DNA of 6,522 bases from Fidelibacterota bacterium (GTDB taxonomy: Bacteria; Fidelibacterota; UBA8477; JABMPR01), in assembly GCA_030596225.1 (NCBI GenBank), contig JAUVKO010000129.1, positions 1 to 6,522 of the forward strand, read 5' to 3'. Both the position numbers and the translations under genes were made by a program. This document shows, piece after piece, positions 1 through 5,707 of the stretch. How positions within the stretch are numbered: the stretch's first letter is position 1; every line of letters begins with the position of its first letter. The notes beneath the pieces were generated by a model, which was not told the DNA's origin, did no database searches, and saw nothing but the letters and a program-made list of their open reading frames with translations.

Positions 1-214
1 ATTTGCTCATACTTCGAGTCCCTCTCCTTGCCAGTCGAGCCTCAGCATGACGCATCTCGAACTCAAAAACTCAAAAACTCATAGAACCCACAAACCCATA
101 AAATTCTATTTGATCATACTTCGAGTCCCTCTCCTTGACAGTCGAGCCTCAGCATGACGCATCTCGAACTCACAAACCAATAAACTCATAGAACTCACAA
201 ACTCATCGAACTCA
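1..214. repeat. Tandem duplication of a 107-base unit (1-107 and 108-214)
   Basis: Positions 1-65 match 108-172 with only two mismatches (C6/A113 and C31/A138). The alignment continues at the same 107-base offset through the low-complexity part, for example 76-99 against 183-206 with two C/T differences. The whole 107-base unit is therefore duplicated head to tail. Each unit has a non-repetitive head containing TCGAGTCCCTCTCC and CCTCAGCATGACGC, then a tail of degenerate short words of the AACTCA / AACCCATA type. The reverse complement of the head has the GTCATGCTGAGG...TCGAAG layout, which resembles the element at 1429-1514 (GTCACACTGAG...TCGAAG). It is therefore probably one member of a dispersed repeat family. 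The array may start before the window. Confidence 0.85.
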
Positions 215-240
215 AAAACCCATAAAACTCAAAAACTCAT
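215..240. repeat. Low-complexity ACTCA/ACCCATA-rich tail
   Basis: These bases continue the purine/C-rich degenerate words (CTCAAAAACCCATAAAACTC) seen in the tails of the two upstream units, but they do not begin a third full unit. No open reading frame or promoter is evident here. The stretch ends about 40 bases before the ribosome binding site of the thioesterase gene. Confidence 0.5.
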
Positions 241-302
241 TCACTCTCAAGCACTTCTCATTACCTTATCAGCTAAAATATGAGGAGAAATCGACACCGA
301 TC

Positions 303-809
303 ATGAGCTTTAAACAATTATCAGCAGCAATCCCTATTGAATTTGGTAAACAATTCATCTCATTTATCACCGGTGAACACAATGACCGGCGGATTTCCTT
401 AAAGTATTACCACAATGAAGTATCCGGGACAATGTATGCTCAAGTGAGATTTGGAAAATTGGCTCAGGGACCTCCCGGTCATACCCATGGTGGAGCCATT
501 TCAGCTGTTTTTGATGAACTTATGGGTGCCTGTTGCTGGGTCAATGGGTATCCGGCCATGACTGCTCAATATACAACGCGATTTTTTAGACCGGTTTCGC
601 TTAACCTGGATGTGCTATACTGTGCTGATATTAAAATGGTAGAAGGGAATAAGGTCAATCTGGGAGCAACATTGATCGACGATTCTGGTGAGAAATACGC
701 AGAGGCTAAGGGACTGTTTATCTTGCAGGACATGGCAACCTTTGAAAAGATGAGCCAATTGGATCCTGATTCAGTGAAACACTTAAAAGAACTCTCAAAA
801 CATTCATGA
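303..809 (+). CDS. PaaI/THEM4-like hotdog-fold acyl-CoA thioesterase
   Basis: The protein has 168 residues and is probably a cytoplasmic hydrolase of acyl-CoA or aryl-CoA thioesters in the 4HBT/hotdog superfamily. The diagnostic stretch is residues 56-75: GPPGHTHGG, with H60, H62 and G63-G64, followed by D71-E72. In this family it forms the central helix and the catalytic turn. A second family-like block is TTRFFRPVSL at 91-100, and the strand LGATLIDDSGEKYAEAKGLFI near 120-140 closes the hotdog sheet. The length is normal for a single-domain member. There is no signal peptide. The ATG is preceded by AGGAGA at 283-288, a rather long 14-base gap, but no closer in-frame start exists. The exact substrate cannot be read from the sequence. 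The gene stands alone, with no metabolic neighbours that suggest a pathway. Confidence 0.85.
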   Translation: MSFKQLSAAIPIEFGKQFISFITGEHNDRRISLKYYHNEVSGTMYAQVRFGKLAQGPPGHTHGGAISAVFDELMGACCWVNGYPAMTAQYTTRFFRPVSLNLDVLYCADIKMVEGNKVNLGATLIDDSGEKYAEAKGLFILQDMATFEKMSQLDPDSVKHLKELSKHS

Positions 810-841
810 TAAATATAGTAGTTATACTTAATACTCTCTGC

Positions 842-921
842 GTCTACGAACTTTGCCTGCCGGGCGCCTGCCTATGCCGAAGTCGGTCTCCGCGCAGGCA
901 GGTAGCTCAAAGAGCGTAGAC
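842..921. repeat. Long imperfect palindrome (dispersed hairpin element)
   Basis: The outer arms are GTCTACG at 842-848 and CGTAGAC at 915-921, followed inward by CTTTG (851-855) and CAAAG (908-912). The inner arms CCTGCCTATGC (867-877) and GCGCAGGCAGG (892-902) pair over most of their length around a short GC-rich loop. CCGAAGTCGG at 877-886 could form a small alternative hairpin. The element is markedly GC-richer than its surroundings. It lies between the thioesterase stop and the ribosome binding site of the 63-residue gene. It has no T-run, so it is not a classical terminator. The words TAGCTCAA and AGCGTAGAC recur at 5514-5550, which indicates a dispersed family. Confidence 0.75.
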
Positions 922-939
922 TGGCGAGAGGACGAAAAG

Positions 940-945
940 AAAGGA
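940..945 (+). promoter_or_regulatory. Ribosome binding site of the 63-residue gene
   Basis: AAAGGA lies 7 bases before the ATG at 953. This is optimal spacing and the main evidence that the short reading frame is translated. Confidence 0.6.
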
Positions 946-952
946 TAGCCAC

Positions 953-1144
953 ATGGCCTGGACATTTAAATTTGACTTGGATAAATACGAAATTGAGGAT
1001 CTCAAGATCGTTCTGGAAAAATTGAAAAAGAAGGACGTGCGCAAAGTTGAGGTCTCCGTGAATGGAGATGTCCGAAAATTGGCTACCAATATGCTCAAAG
1101 CCGTCTATGACCAGGAAGACTTCTTTAAAGATGATCGCTGGTAA
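953..1144 (+). CDS. Small charged hypothetical protein (63 aa)
   Basis: I do not recognise this protein. It is small, strongly charged and apparently soluble, with no signal peptide or membrane segment. Lysine and acidic residues dominate, with a KLKKK cluster at about 23-27. The residue pattern suggests helix 13-27 (EIEDLKIVLEKLKKK), a strand at 29-38 (VRKVEVSVNG) and a second helix at 40-54, with tryptophans at positions 3 and 63. The good ribosome binding site at 940-945 and the sensible amphipathic pattern argue for a real gene over a chance frame. The overlapping minus-strand frames look like shadows. It is followed by a repeat-rich region and is not evidently in an operon. It could be a DNA- or RNA-associated or partner-binding small protein, but nothing in the sequence shows this. 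Confidence 0.6.
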   Translation: MAWTFKFDLDKYEIEDLKIVLEKLKKKDVRKVEVSVNGDVRKLATNMLKAVYDQEDFFKDDRW

Positions 1145-1203
1145 AAGTATAATAATAGAGTAGTACATAGTTTATCGTATGATTCTCAGAACAATAATTT
1201 TCA

Positions 1204-1269
1204 GTCTTTGCGAGGAAAGTATAACCGCTTGCCTCGGCGTAGTGAAACGAAGACGGGAAGCAATCTCGG
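1204..1269. repeat. Dispersed repeat of the TTGCGAGGA...GCAATCTC type
   Basis: The ends TTTGCGAGGA (1207-1216) and GAAGCAATCTCGG (1257-1269) match the layout of a widespread intergenic repeat style that reads TTGCGAGGA...CGAAG...GCAATCTC. Here an extra stretch of about 25 bases (near 1217-1241) separates the first half from the AGTGAAACGAAG part. GCTTGCC (1227-1233) and GGGAAGC (1255-1261) form an imperfect stem. The family assignment is from memory of similar elements. Confidence 0.6.
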
Positions 1270-1302
1270 ATCAGAGATTAATTATATGAAAAAGGGTATG
1301 CT

Positions 1303-1375
1303 ATACTTCGACCCTTCGGCGGAGTTTATACTGAGCAAAGCCGAAGTGCTCAGGACAGGCTCAGTTCAGCAAGAC
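1303..1375. repeat. Dispersed palindromic repeat (CTTCGGC/GCCGAAG hairpin)
   Basis: ACTTCGACCCTTCGGC is followed by a 19-base loop and then GCCGAAGTGCTCAGGAC. CTTCGGC at 1314-1320 pairs exactly with GCCGAAG at 1340-1346, and the pairing can extend outward with one mismatch. The element ends in CAGGCTCAGTTCAGC. It belongs to the CTTCGAC/CTGAG style of intergenic repeats, related to but distinct from the element at 1429-1514. Confidence 0.6.
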
Positions 1376-1428
1376 ACACCCCACTTGGCCTGGATTCGTA
1401 ATTTGATCTACAAATATAATTTTCATCG

Positions 1429-1514
1429 AGCCGTCATCCCGCCTGCCAGGTCGAAGCCTTTTGGCGTAGTCTGGAGTCGTCACACTGAGCTCCGTCGAAG
1501 TGCGAGGGACGGCT
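1429..1514. repeat. Inverted-end dispersed element (AGCCGTC...GACGGCT)
   Basis: The terminal inverted repeats AGCCGTC (1429-1435) and GACGGCT (1508-1514) bound about 86 bases. The interior contains CCCGCCTGCCAGG, GGCGTAGTCTGG and GTCACACTGAG...GTCGAAGTGCGAGGG. The latter layout is shared with the reverse complement of the tandem unit at the left end of the window. The size and inverted ends resemble a very small non-autonomous palindromic element. No flanking target duplication is obvious. Confidence 0.6.
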
Positions 1515-1574
1515 TATACCAATTGTACTTCAAAAGAGTCTATATGAATTCAAAAGATTTTTCTGTTTTACAAT

Positions 1575-1618
1575 CTTTAAATTTTAAGCATAGCTTGAGC
1601 TATGGTTGGAATTTAAAG
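1575..1618. repeat. Nested perfect-arm palindrome
   Basis: The outer arms CTTTAAATT (1575-1583) and AATTTAAAG (1610-1618) are perfect complements of 9 bases. Inside them, CATAGC (1589-1594) and GCTATG (1599-1604) form a second perfect stem around a TTGA loop. The two stems are separated by symmetric 5-base internal loops. It lies about 100 bases before the signalling operon. It could be a cruciform, an RNA structure in the operon leader, or another dispersed palindrome. No T-run follows, so a terminator is unlikely. Confidence 0.65.
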
Positions 1619-1706
1619 AGCAGTAAAACTGGAAAAGATGAAGAATGCATAGACTGTTTTGAGGTGTAATTGGTATTAAACGTAGAACCAGCGTGTGTTG
1701 GTAAAT

Positions 1707-1710
1707 AGGA
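1707..1710 (+). promoter_or_regulatory. Ribosome binding site supporting the TTG start at 1721
   Basis: AGGA lies 10 bases before TTG at 1721. Starting here keeps the N-terminal hydrophobic segment. The first ATG (1787) would remove it and has no equally good site. Confidence 0.55.
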
Positions 1711-1720
1711 ATCAGATAAT

Positions 1721-2620
1721 TTGAGAGTACGCTTAAAAGCCACCATACTGGTGGTTGGTTTCATTGGTATCAGTCTTATTGGCTATATGTTGGCCATGGA
1801 TATCGAAACACCACTTCCAGTTATTGAGCATAATGACCTTCAGAGCAGGGAGCTAGTCTATTTTGGTGTAATATCCCGCTATACACCACGATCCATTATA
1901 GAAGGCTATCAACCATTGATGGATTATCTTTCTGAGCACACACCCTATCATTTCAAGTTAAGGCTGAGTAGAAATTATCTGGAAACGGTGCGTCAATTAA
2001 CCGAAGGGGAAGTTGACTTTGCATCTCTGGGCAATTACACCTACATCAAAACCCGGGGTGATCACAATATCAAATGTATCGCCATGCCTATTAATACAGA
2101 TGGTAGTATGGAAAATTATGATGACATCATCGTTCCCACAAATTCGCCGTTGCACTCACTGGAAGATCTGAAAGGGAAATCTTTTGCTTTTGCCTCCAAA
2201 CAATCATTCAGCTCATGGATGGCGATCTGGATGCTGCAGCAGGCCGGAGTTAAACTTACTGACTTGTCTAAATATGAGAATTTGAGCTATCATGATCTGG
2301 TTGCTGAGAAGGTTTTACGTGGAGATTATGATGCCGGAATGGTGAAAGCAGTGGTGGCTGATCAATATCATGACTCCGGATTGCGGGTCCTGGCCAGATC
2401 TCCTGCTATTCCCAGTGTACCGCTGGTGGCAGGAGCACATGTGGATTCATTAGAATTGCGAACTGTGCAAAAGGCACTACTGAATCTGAAATCATTAATT
2501 GATGACGGCACATTGTCAACAGAAGGGTGGGACTCAGAAGTTGCCCATGGATTCAGAGCTGGACATGACTCTCTTTTCAGCTTTCCACGCAGTATCTTAA
2601 CTCAACTGGATGCCAACTAA
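1721..2620 (+). CDS. PhnD-like membrane-anchored substrate-binding protein (sensor component)
   Basis: The 299-residue protein belongs to the PhnD/SsuA/transferrin-like periplasmic binding superfamily (PF12974 type), whose members bind phosphonates, phosphite or other small solutes. Family-like blocks are FGVISRYTPR (48-57), YQPLMDYLSEHTPY (63-76), GEVDFASLGNYTYI (96-109), LKGKSFAFAS (150-159), the histidine in LSYHDLVAEKVL (H191) and GDYDAGMV (201-208). Residues 7-25 form a hydrophobic signal-anchor without a lipobox cysteine, so the protein is probably tethered with its domain in the periplasm. The start is TTG. No ABC permease or ATPase is adjacent. Its TAA shares a base with the ATG of the histidine kinase gene, which implies translational coupling. 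The likely job is ligand sensing for the kinase, not import. The ligand is unknown. The usual serine/threonine-rich ligand loop reads KQSFSSW here, so phosphonate specificity should not be assumed. Confidence 0.85.
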   Translation: MRVRLKATILVVGFIGISLIGYMLAMDIETPLPVIEHNDLQSRELVYFGVISRYTPRSIIEGYQPLMDYLSEHTPYHFKLRLSRNYLETVRQLTEGEVDFASLGNYTYIKTRGDHNIKCIAMPINTDGSMENYDDIIVPTNSPLHSLEDLKGKSFAFASKQSFSSWMAIWMLQQAGVKLTDLSKYENLSYHDLVAEKVLRGDYDAGMVKAVVADQYHDSGLRVLARSPAIPSVPLVAGAHVDSLELRTVQKALLNLKSLIDDGTLSTEGWDSEVAHGFRAGHDSLFSFPRSILTQLDAN

Positions 2621-4065
2621 TGCAGACTAGATCAAGCATCCATGACCGTTTGGTGATCTGGATTGGGCTAAGCCTGGCTGTTATTCTACTAATCCTTTTT
2701 TTTGTGATCATGGCAGTGCAAAAGGAAGCTACCATTGGCAAACATCGAATTGTTGCCACCACTATGATTCAAACAGCAATAATACCCATCAATGATGCTT
2801 TATATCTGTCTGGTTCGAATAGTCATGATATTCTGCAATCATTCATTAATAATTTTACACGAGAATACAGGGATCAGATAAAATATGCCATTATTCTCGA
2901 TAAGCGCGGGGAAGTAATAGCACATTCAGACGTAACTCAGGATAAACAGATCTATTCTGATATTTACAGTTTGGCTGCACTGGAGGCAATTGAACCTGTC
3001 TTCCACATATATGATGATACAGTTTATGGCTGGGTCATGGAAGTATCAGCACCACTTGGCTTAGTGAGTTTATCGCATGGTGCATTTCGTCTTGGCTTGG
3101 ATGCCCAGCCCCTAAGATGGGAATTAAGGCGAACCGCTCTGCTTATTATGATCTTATTCGCCGGCGCCCTGATCCTGGTCATTTTTATTGTGCTTCAGAT
3201 AAGCCGCAGTGCTACCAGCAAATTAAGACAAACTGTTCAAGCCATCGAGACGTTTGATTTCCAGACTGCAGAGCCACTGGCCTTACCCGAAAGTGATGAT
3301 GAGATCGGCTTACTTAACGATCGCTTTTTAAAACTTCAGAAAAGACTGATCAGCGCCCGTTCAAGTATGGAAGAGACCAATAAAAATATGATTCAGACTG
3401 AGAAACTGGCAGCTTTGGGACGTATGGCGGCCGGCGTTGCTCATGAGATCAATAATCCACTCATGGGTCTCAAAAATTGTCTGCATTTACTGAAAATCGA
3501 TCCGGATCACCATGAGGATCATATTCGACTTCTGAGAGAGGGTTTAGACCGGATTGAAGTCACTGTTACCGGTTTATTGGAAGGAGCACGGAAAAAAGCC
3601 GGCACTGTCAAAGAGTTTGATATCAATTTGAGTGTTCGGGATGTACTAAATCTACTGAGCCATCGATTGTCAAAAGAGAAGGTGATCACTCAAGTTCACT
3701 TGAGCGAAGATATTCCCATCCTGATCAATAATAAATCAGGTTTTGAAGAGGCCCTTTTGAATATTTGTATGAATGCTCTGGATGCGATTAGCAGTGTTGG
3801 TACGATCAAAATAGCAACCGCGATAAAGAATAGTGGTGTGGAGATAACGGTGGGGAACTCAGGTCCCGGAATATCAAAAGAGATTCAGGCCACCATGTTT
3901 GAACCTTTTGTCACGACCAAAGAAGTTGGTAAGGGGACTGGTCTGGGGCTCTATGTGACCAGGGAAATTATTAACTCCATGGGGGGCAATATTAGCTATT
4001 CTGATAGTGAACTAGGGGGCGCAAAATTTATAATTAACCTACCTTTGAAAATGCTGCCGGCATGA
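2620..4065 (+). CDS. Two-TM sensor histidine kinase (HAMP, HisKA, HATPase)
   Basis: The protein has 481 residues and sits in the inner membrane. TM1 spans about 12-33. A periplasmic domain follows (34-170), with a Cache/PAS-like signature YAIILDKRGEVIAHSD (89-104). TM2 spans about 172-193 and a HAMP-like linker covers about 194-246. The H-box is LAALGRMAAGVAHEINNP, with phosphoacceptor H275. The ATP-binding domain shows the N-box LLNICMNALDAI (N381, N385), the G1 box as NSGPGI (413-418), the F-box MFEPFVTTK and the G2 box GKGTGLGL (437-444). In the G1 box the usual aspartate is asparagine (N413), a change also found in some active kinases. The start codon overlaps the stop of the binding-protein gene by one base. 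The arrangement suggests the kinase reads the state of that protein and phosphorylates the regulator encoded 14 bases downstream. Confidence 0.92.
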   Translation: MQTRSSIHDRLVIWIGLSLAVILLILFFVIMAVQKEATIGKHRIVATTMIQTAIIPINDALYLSGSNSHDILQSFINNFTREYRDQIKYAIILDKRGEVIAHSDVTQDKQIYSDIYSLAALEAIEPVFHIYDDTVYGWVMEVSAPLGLVSLSHGAFRLGLDAQPLRWELRRTALLIMILFAGALILVIFIVLQISRSATSKLRQTVQAIETFDFQTAEPLALPESDDEIGLLNDRFLKLQKRLISARSSMEETNKNMIQTEKLAALGRMAAGVAHEINNPLMGLKNCLHLLKIDPDHHEDHIRLLREGLDRIEVTVTGLLEGARKKAGTVKEFDINLSVRDVLNLLSHRLSKEKVITQVHLSEDIPILINNKSGFEEALLNICMNALDAISSVGTIKIATAIKNSGVEITVGNSGPGISKEIQATMFEPFVTTKEVGKGTGLGLYVTREIINSMGGNISYSDSELGGAKFIINLPLKMLPA

Positions 4066-4079
4066 GAAAGTGAAGCAAT

Positions 4080-5435
4080 ATGTTAAAAATTCTACTCATA
4101 GAAGATGAAAATATCAACCGGATAACCCTTCAGAAGTTATTGGAACATGCCGGATATGATGTGGAAGCTGTTGATACAGGCACCAAAGGGATGCATGCTG
4201 TTCAAACTGAATCATGGGATGTTGTACTTTCTGATATTCGATTGCCCGGAGCTGACGGTTTGGAGATCCTGGATGAGGTAAAACGCCTGAATCCTGATAC
4301 TCAAGTGCTTATCATGACGGCTTTTGCCACTGTTGAAAATGCAATAAGTGCCTTGAAAAAGGGAGCATTCGACTACCTCACCAAACCTTTCGATCCTGAA
4401 GAGCTCTTTCATCATTTAGAGCGCATAAAGGGGATTAAGGCACTCAGTGCTGAAAATGAAGCCCTTAAAGCATCACTGGCGGAGTTAAAAGTATTCCCCG
4501 ATCTGATTGGTGAGTCAGATGTCATGCACAAACTGATTGATAAGGTGCAGATGGTCGCAGAGAGTGAGCATACGGTTCTTATCGAAGGAGCCAGCGGAAC
4601 CGGTAAGGAGATGATTGCCAACGCTGTTCAATTGGTAAGTCAGCGGAAAGACAAGCCTTTTATTAAAATCAATTGTTCAGCTTTAAGTGAGACTCTGTTT
4701 GAGACAGAGATGTTTGGGCACGAAAAGGGCGCTTTTACCGGCGCCGTAAAAAGGTCGATTGGGCGATTTGAGCGAGCCAAAGGTGGGACCATATTCCTGG
4801 ATGATATCGATGATTTGAGTTTGCGATTGCAGACCAAATTACTACGTGTGATCCAGGAGGGAGAGATTGAGAGAGTAGGGGGGTCAGAGATTATCTCAGT
4901 CGATGTCCGACTCATTGCTGCTACCAAAGTTGATCTGAAGACCCTGGTGAATACCGGTAGTTTCAGAGAGGATCTGTATTACCGTCTAAATGTTATTAAG
5001 CTTCAAATCCCTACGCTTAATGAACGACGTCCTGATATCCCAATATTAGCCCAATATTTCTTAAAAAAAGCCAGTCCTAAACAACAACTTTCGCCTGATT
5101 TGCTAAGCTATTTGACTGATCTGGAGTGGCCTGGCAATGTACGTGAATTGGAGCATCTGATCCTGCAAATGTCAGTATTTTCCAGACAGAAACTTATTGA
5201 TCTAACTGACCTTCCGGAAGCATACCGAAATAAAGCAGATCAATCACTTAGCTCAGAGAGTGAAAGTATCTTGTTGACAGAAAGGGTGTTTGTATTTGAA
5301 GCAAATATTCTAGCTGAGACTATGGAGACATTTCACAATAATCAGCAAAAAGCAGCCAATGCTTTGGGCATTCCACGGACCACACTTCGCAGTAAACTAA
5401 TGAAACACGGTATGCTGGATCCCGGATCTGATTGA
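4080..5435 (+). CDS. NtrC-family sigma-54-dependent response regulator
   Basis: The 451-residue cytoplasmic activator has the classic three-part build. The receiver (1-118) has an acidic pocket E8-D9, phosphoacceptor D52 in LSDIRLPGADG, T80 and K102. The AAA+ domain (about 142-375) has Walker A GASGTGKE (170-177), an intact sigma-54 contact loop GAFTGA (217-222), Walker B FLDDIDDL (239-246), the arginine-finger region FREDLYYRLNV and sensor II WPGNVRELEH. The C-terminal Fis-type HTH is QQKAANALGIPRTTLRSKLMKHG (422-444). Oddities are Walker B DD where DE is usual (D242 in place of the catalytic glutamate), ATK instead of ATN at sensor I (K283), and A171 where Walker A normally has E. The intact GAFTGA argues it still activates sigma-54. 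It is the last gene of the operon, after a 14-base gap with only a purine-rich GAGAAAG as ribosome binding site. Confidence 0.95.
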   Translation: MLKILLIEDENINRITLQKLLEHAGYDVEAVDTGTKGMHAVQTESWDVVLSDIRLPGADGLEILDEVKRLNPDTQVLIMTAFATVENAISALKKGAFDYLTKPFDPEELFHHLERIKGIKALSAENEALKASLAELKVFPDLIGESDVMHKLIDKVQMVAESEHTVLIEGASGTGKEMIANAVQLVSQRKDKPFIKINCSALSETLFETEMFGHEKGAFTGAVKRSIGRFERAKGGTIFLDDIDDLSLRLQTKLLRVIQEGEIERVGGSEIISVDVRLIAATKVDLKTLVNTGSFREDLYYRLNVIKLQIPTLNERRPDIPILAQYFLKKASPKQQLSPDLLSYLTDLEWPGNVRELEHLILQMSVFSRQKLIDLTDLPEAYRNKADQSLSSESESILLTERVFVFEANILAETMETFHNNQQKAANALGIPRTTLRSKLMKHGMLDPGSD

Positions 5436-5449
5436 GAACCATACGGTTC
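5436..5449 (+). terminator. Short hairpin directly after the operon
   Basis: GAACC, ATAC, GGTTC form a 5-base-pair hairpin starting at the base after the regulator's TGA. No T-run follows, so it is at best a weak terminator. The stronger hairpins at 5469-5499 may help end the transcript. Confidence 0.3.
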
Positions 5450-5501
5450 GAATGAATATGGTATCATACCTCCCCAGAGAGGGGAGGTGCCCGAAGGGCG
5501 G

Positions 5502-5569
5502 CTTGTCAGGGCGTAGCTCAACCTGTCACGATGTAGCTGAAAGCGTAGACAGAAAGAGCGAAGACTGAA
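5502..5569. repeat. Repeat inserted inside the left hairpin module
   Basis: The right module reads GGGCGG-T-GGGGT. In the left module GGGCGG (to 5501) and GGGGT (5570-5574) are separated by about 68 bases. This insert contains TAGCTCAA (5514-5521) and AGCGTAGAC (5542-5550), words also present in the right arm of the palindrome at 842-921. It therefore looks like a member of that dispersed family that landed in a pre-existing module. No target-site duplication is evident. Confidence 0.65.
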
Positions 5570-5680
5570 GGGGTATAATAGTAAAGCAACTAAGCTCAGT
5601 CATGGACATAGTATACTTTCAAATTGACAATACTCTGCTTAACCACCCCGTCCCAGTTTCACTGGGCCACCCCTCCTTTT

Positions 5681-5689
5681 AAGGAGGGG
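5681..5689 (+). promoter_or_regulatory. Repeat-borne Shine-Dalgarno-like sequence before DUF559
   Basis: AAGGAGGGG is the right arm of the last hairpin of the module and ends 18 bases before the ATG at 5708. In-frame stops at 5699-5701 and 5702-5704 rule out any earlier start, so translation must begin at 5708 despite the long spacing. A weaker GAAAG lies closer, at 5694-5698. Hairpin folding would hide the AAGGAGGGG arm. Confidence 0.4.
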
Positions 5690-5707
5690 AACTGAAAGTA
5701 ATAAATA

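Larger units (their letters stand above)
1145..1720. other. Gene-poor, repeat-rich intergenic region
   Basis: This stretch of nearly 580 bases separates the 63-residue gene from the signalling operon. A 153-codon open frame from TTG at 1208 crosses it, but it runs straight through three dispersed repeats and has no plausible domain or ribosome binding site, so I do not call it a gene. The region holds the repeats listed separately at 1204-1269, 1303-1375, 1429-1514 and 1575-1618. No strong sigma-70 or sigma-54 promoter for the downstream operon could be identified. The promoter must nevertheless lie here or within the repeats. Confidence 0.7.
5469..5698. repeat. Composite hairpin module, left copy (with internal insertion)
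   Basis: Part A (5469-5501) contains two hairpins: CCTCCCC-AGAGA-GGGGAGG and GCCC-GAA-GGGC. Its 33 bases are identical to 6107-6139. Part B (5641-5698) contains CCCAGT-TTC-ACTGGG and CCCCTCCTT-TT-AAGGAGGGG and matches 6212-6271 except for two fewer T in the last loop. The spacer shares CAACTAAG (5587-5594) and TCAAATTG-CAATA (5619-5633) with the right copy, so the whole module is homologous. The two copies flank the DUF559 gene as direct repeats. This style of hairpin pair is one I recall around DUF559 genes in Bacteroidota-like genomes. Confidence 0.85.

Noticed and set aside
872..1168. 98- and 63-codon minus-strand frames over the small gene
   Set aside because: They are antisense to the better supported 63-residue gene, include palindrome sequence and show no family features.
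1208..1669. 153-codon open frame on the + strand from TTG
   Set aside because: It runs through three dispersed repeats, has no plausible ribosome binding site or domain, and its residues are translations of palindromic repeat sequence.
1721..2620. Calling the binding protein phnD, a phosphonate importer component
   Set aside because: No importer genes are adjacent, the protein has a membrane anchor and it is coupled to a kinase. Ligand residues cannot be assigned with confidence, so no gene symbol is given.
2577..2762. Minus-strand frame at the binding-protein/kinase junction
   Set aside because: It is antisense to two well-supported coupled genes and has no recognisable product.
4212..4927. 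Three minus-strand frames inside the response regulator gene
   Set aside because: They lie wholly antisense to a clear NtrC-family gene and their composition is that of shadow frames.
5612..5652. TTGACA (5624-5629) and TATACT (5612-5617) as a promoter for DUF559
   Set aside because: The boxes are in the wrong order, and no acceptable -10 lies 16-18 bases after TTGACA.
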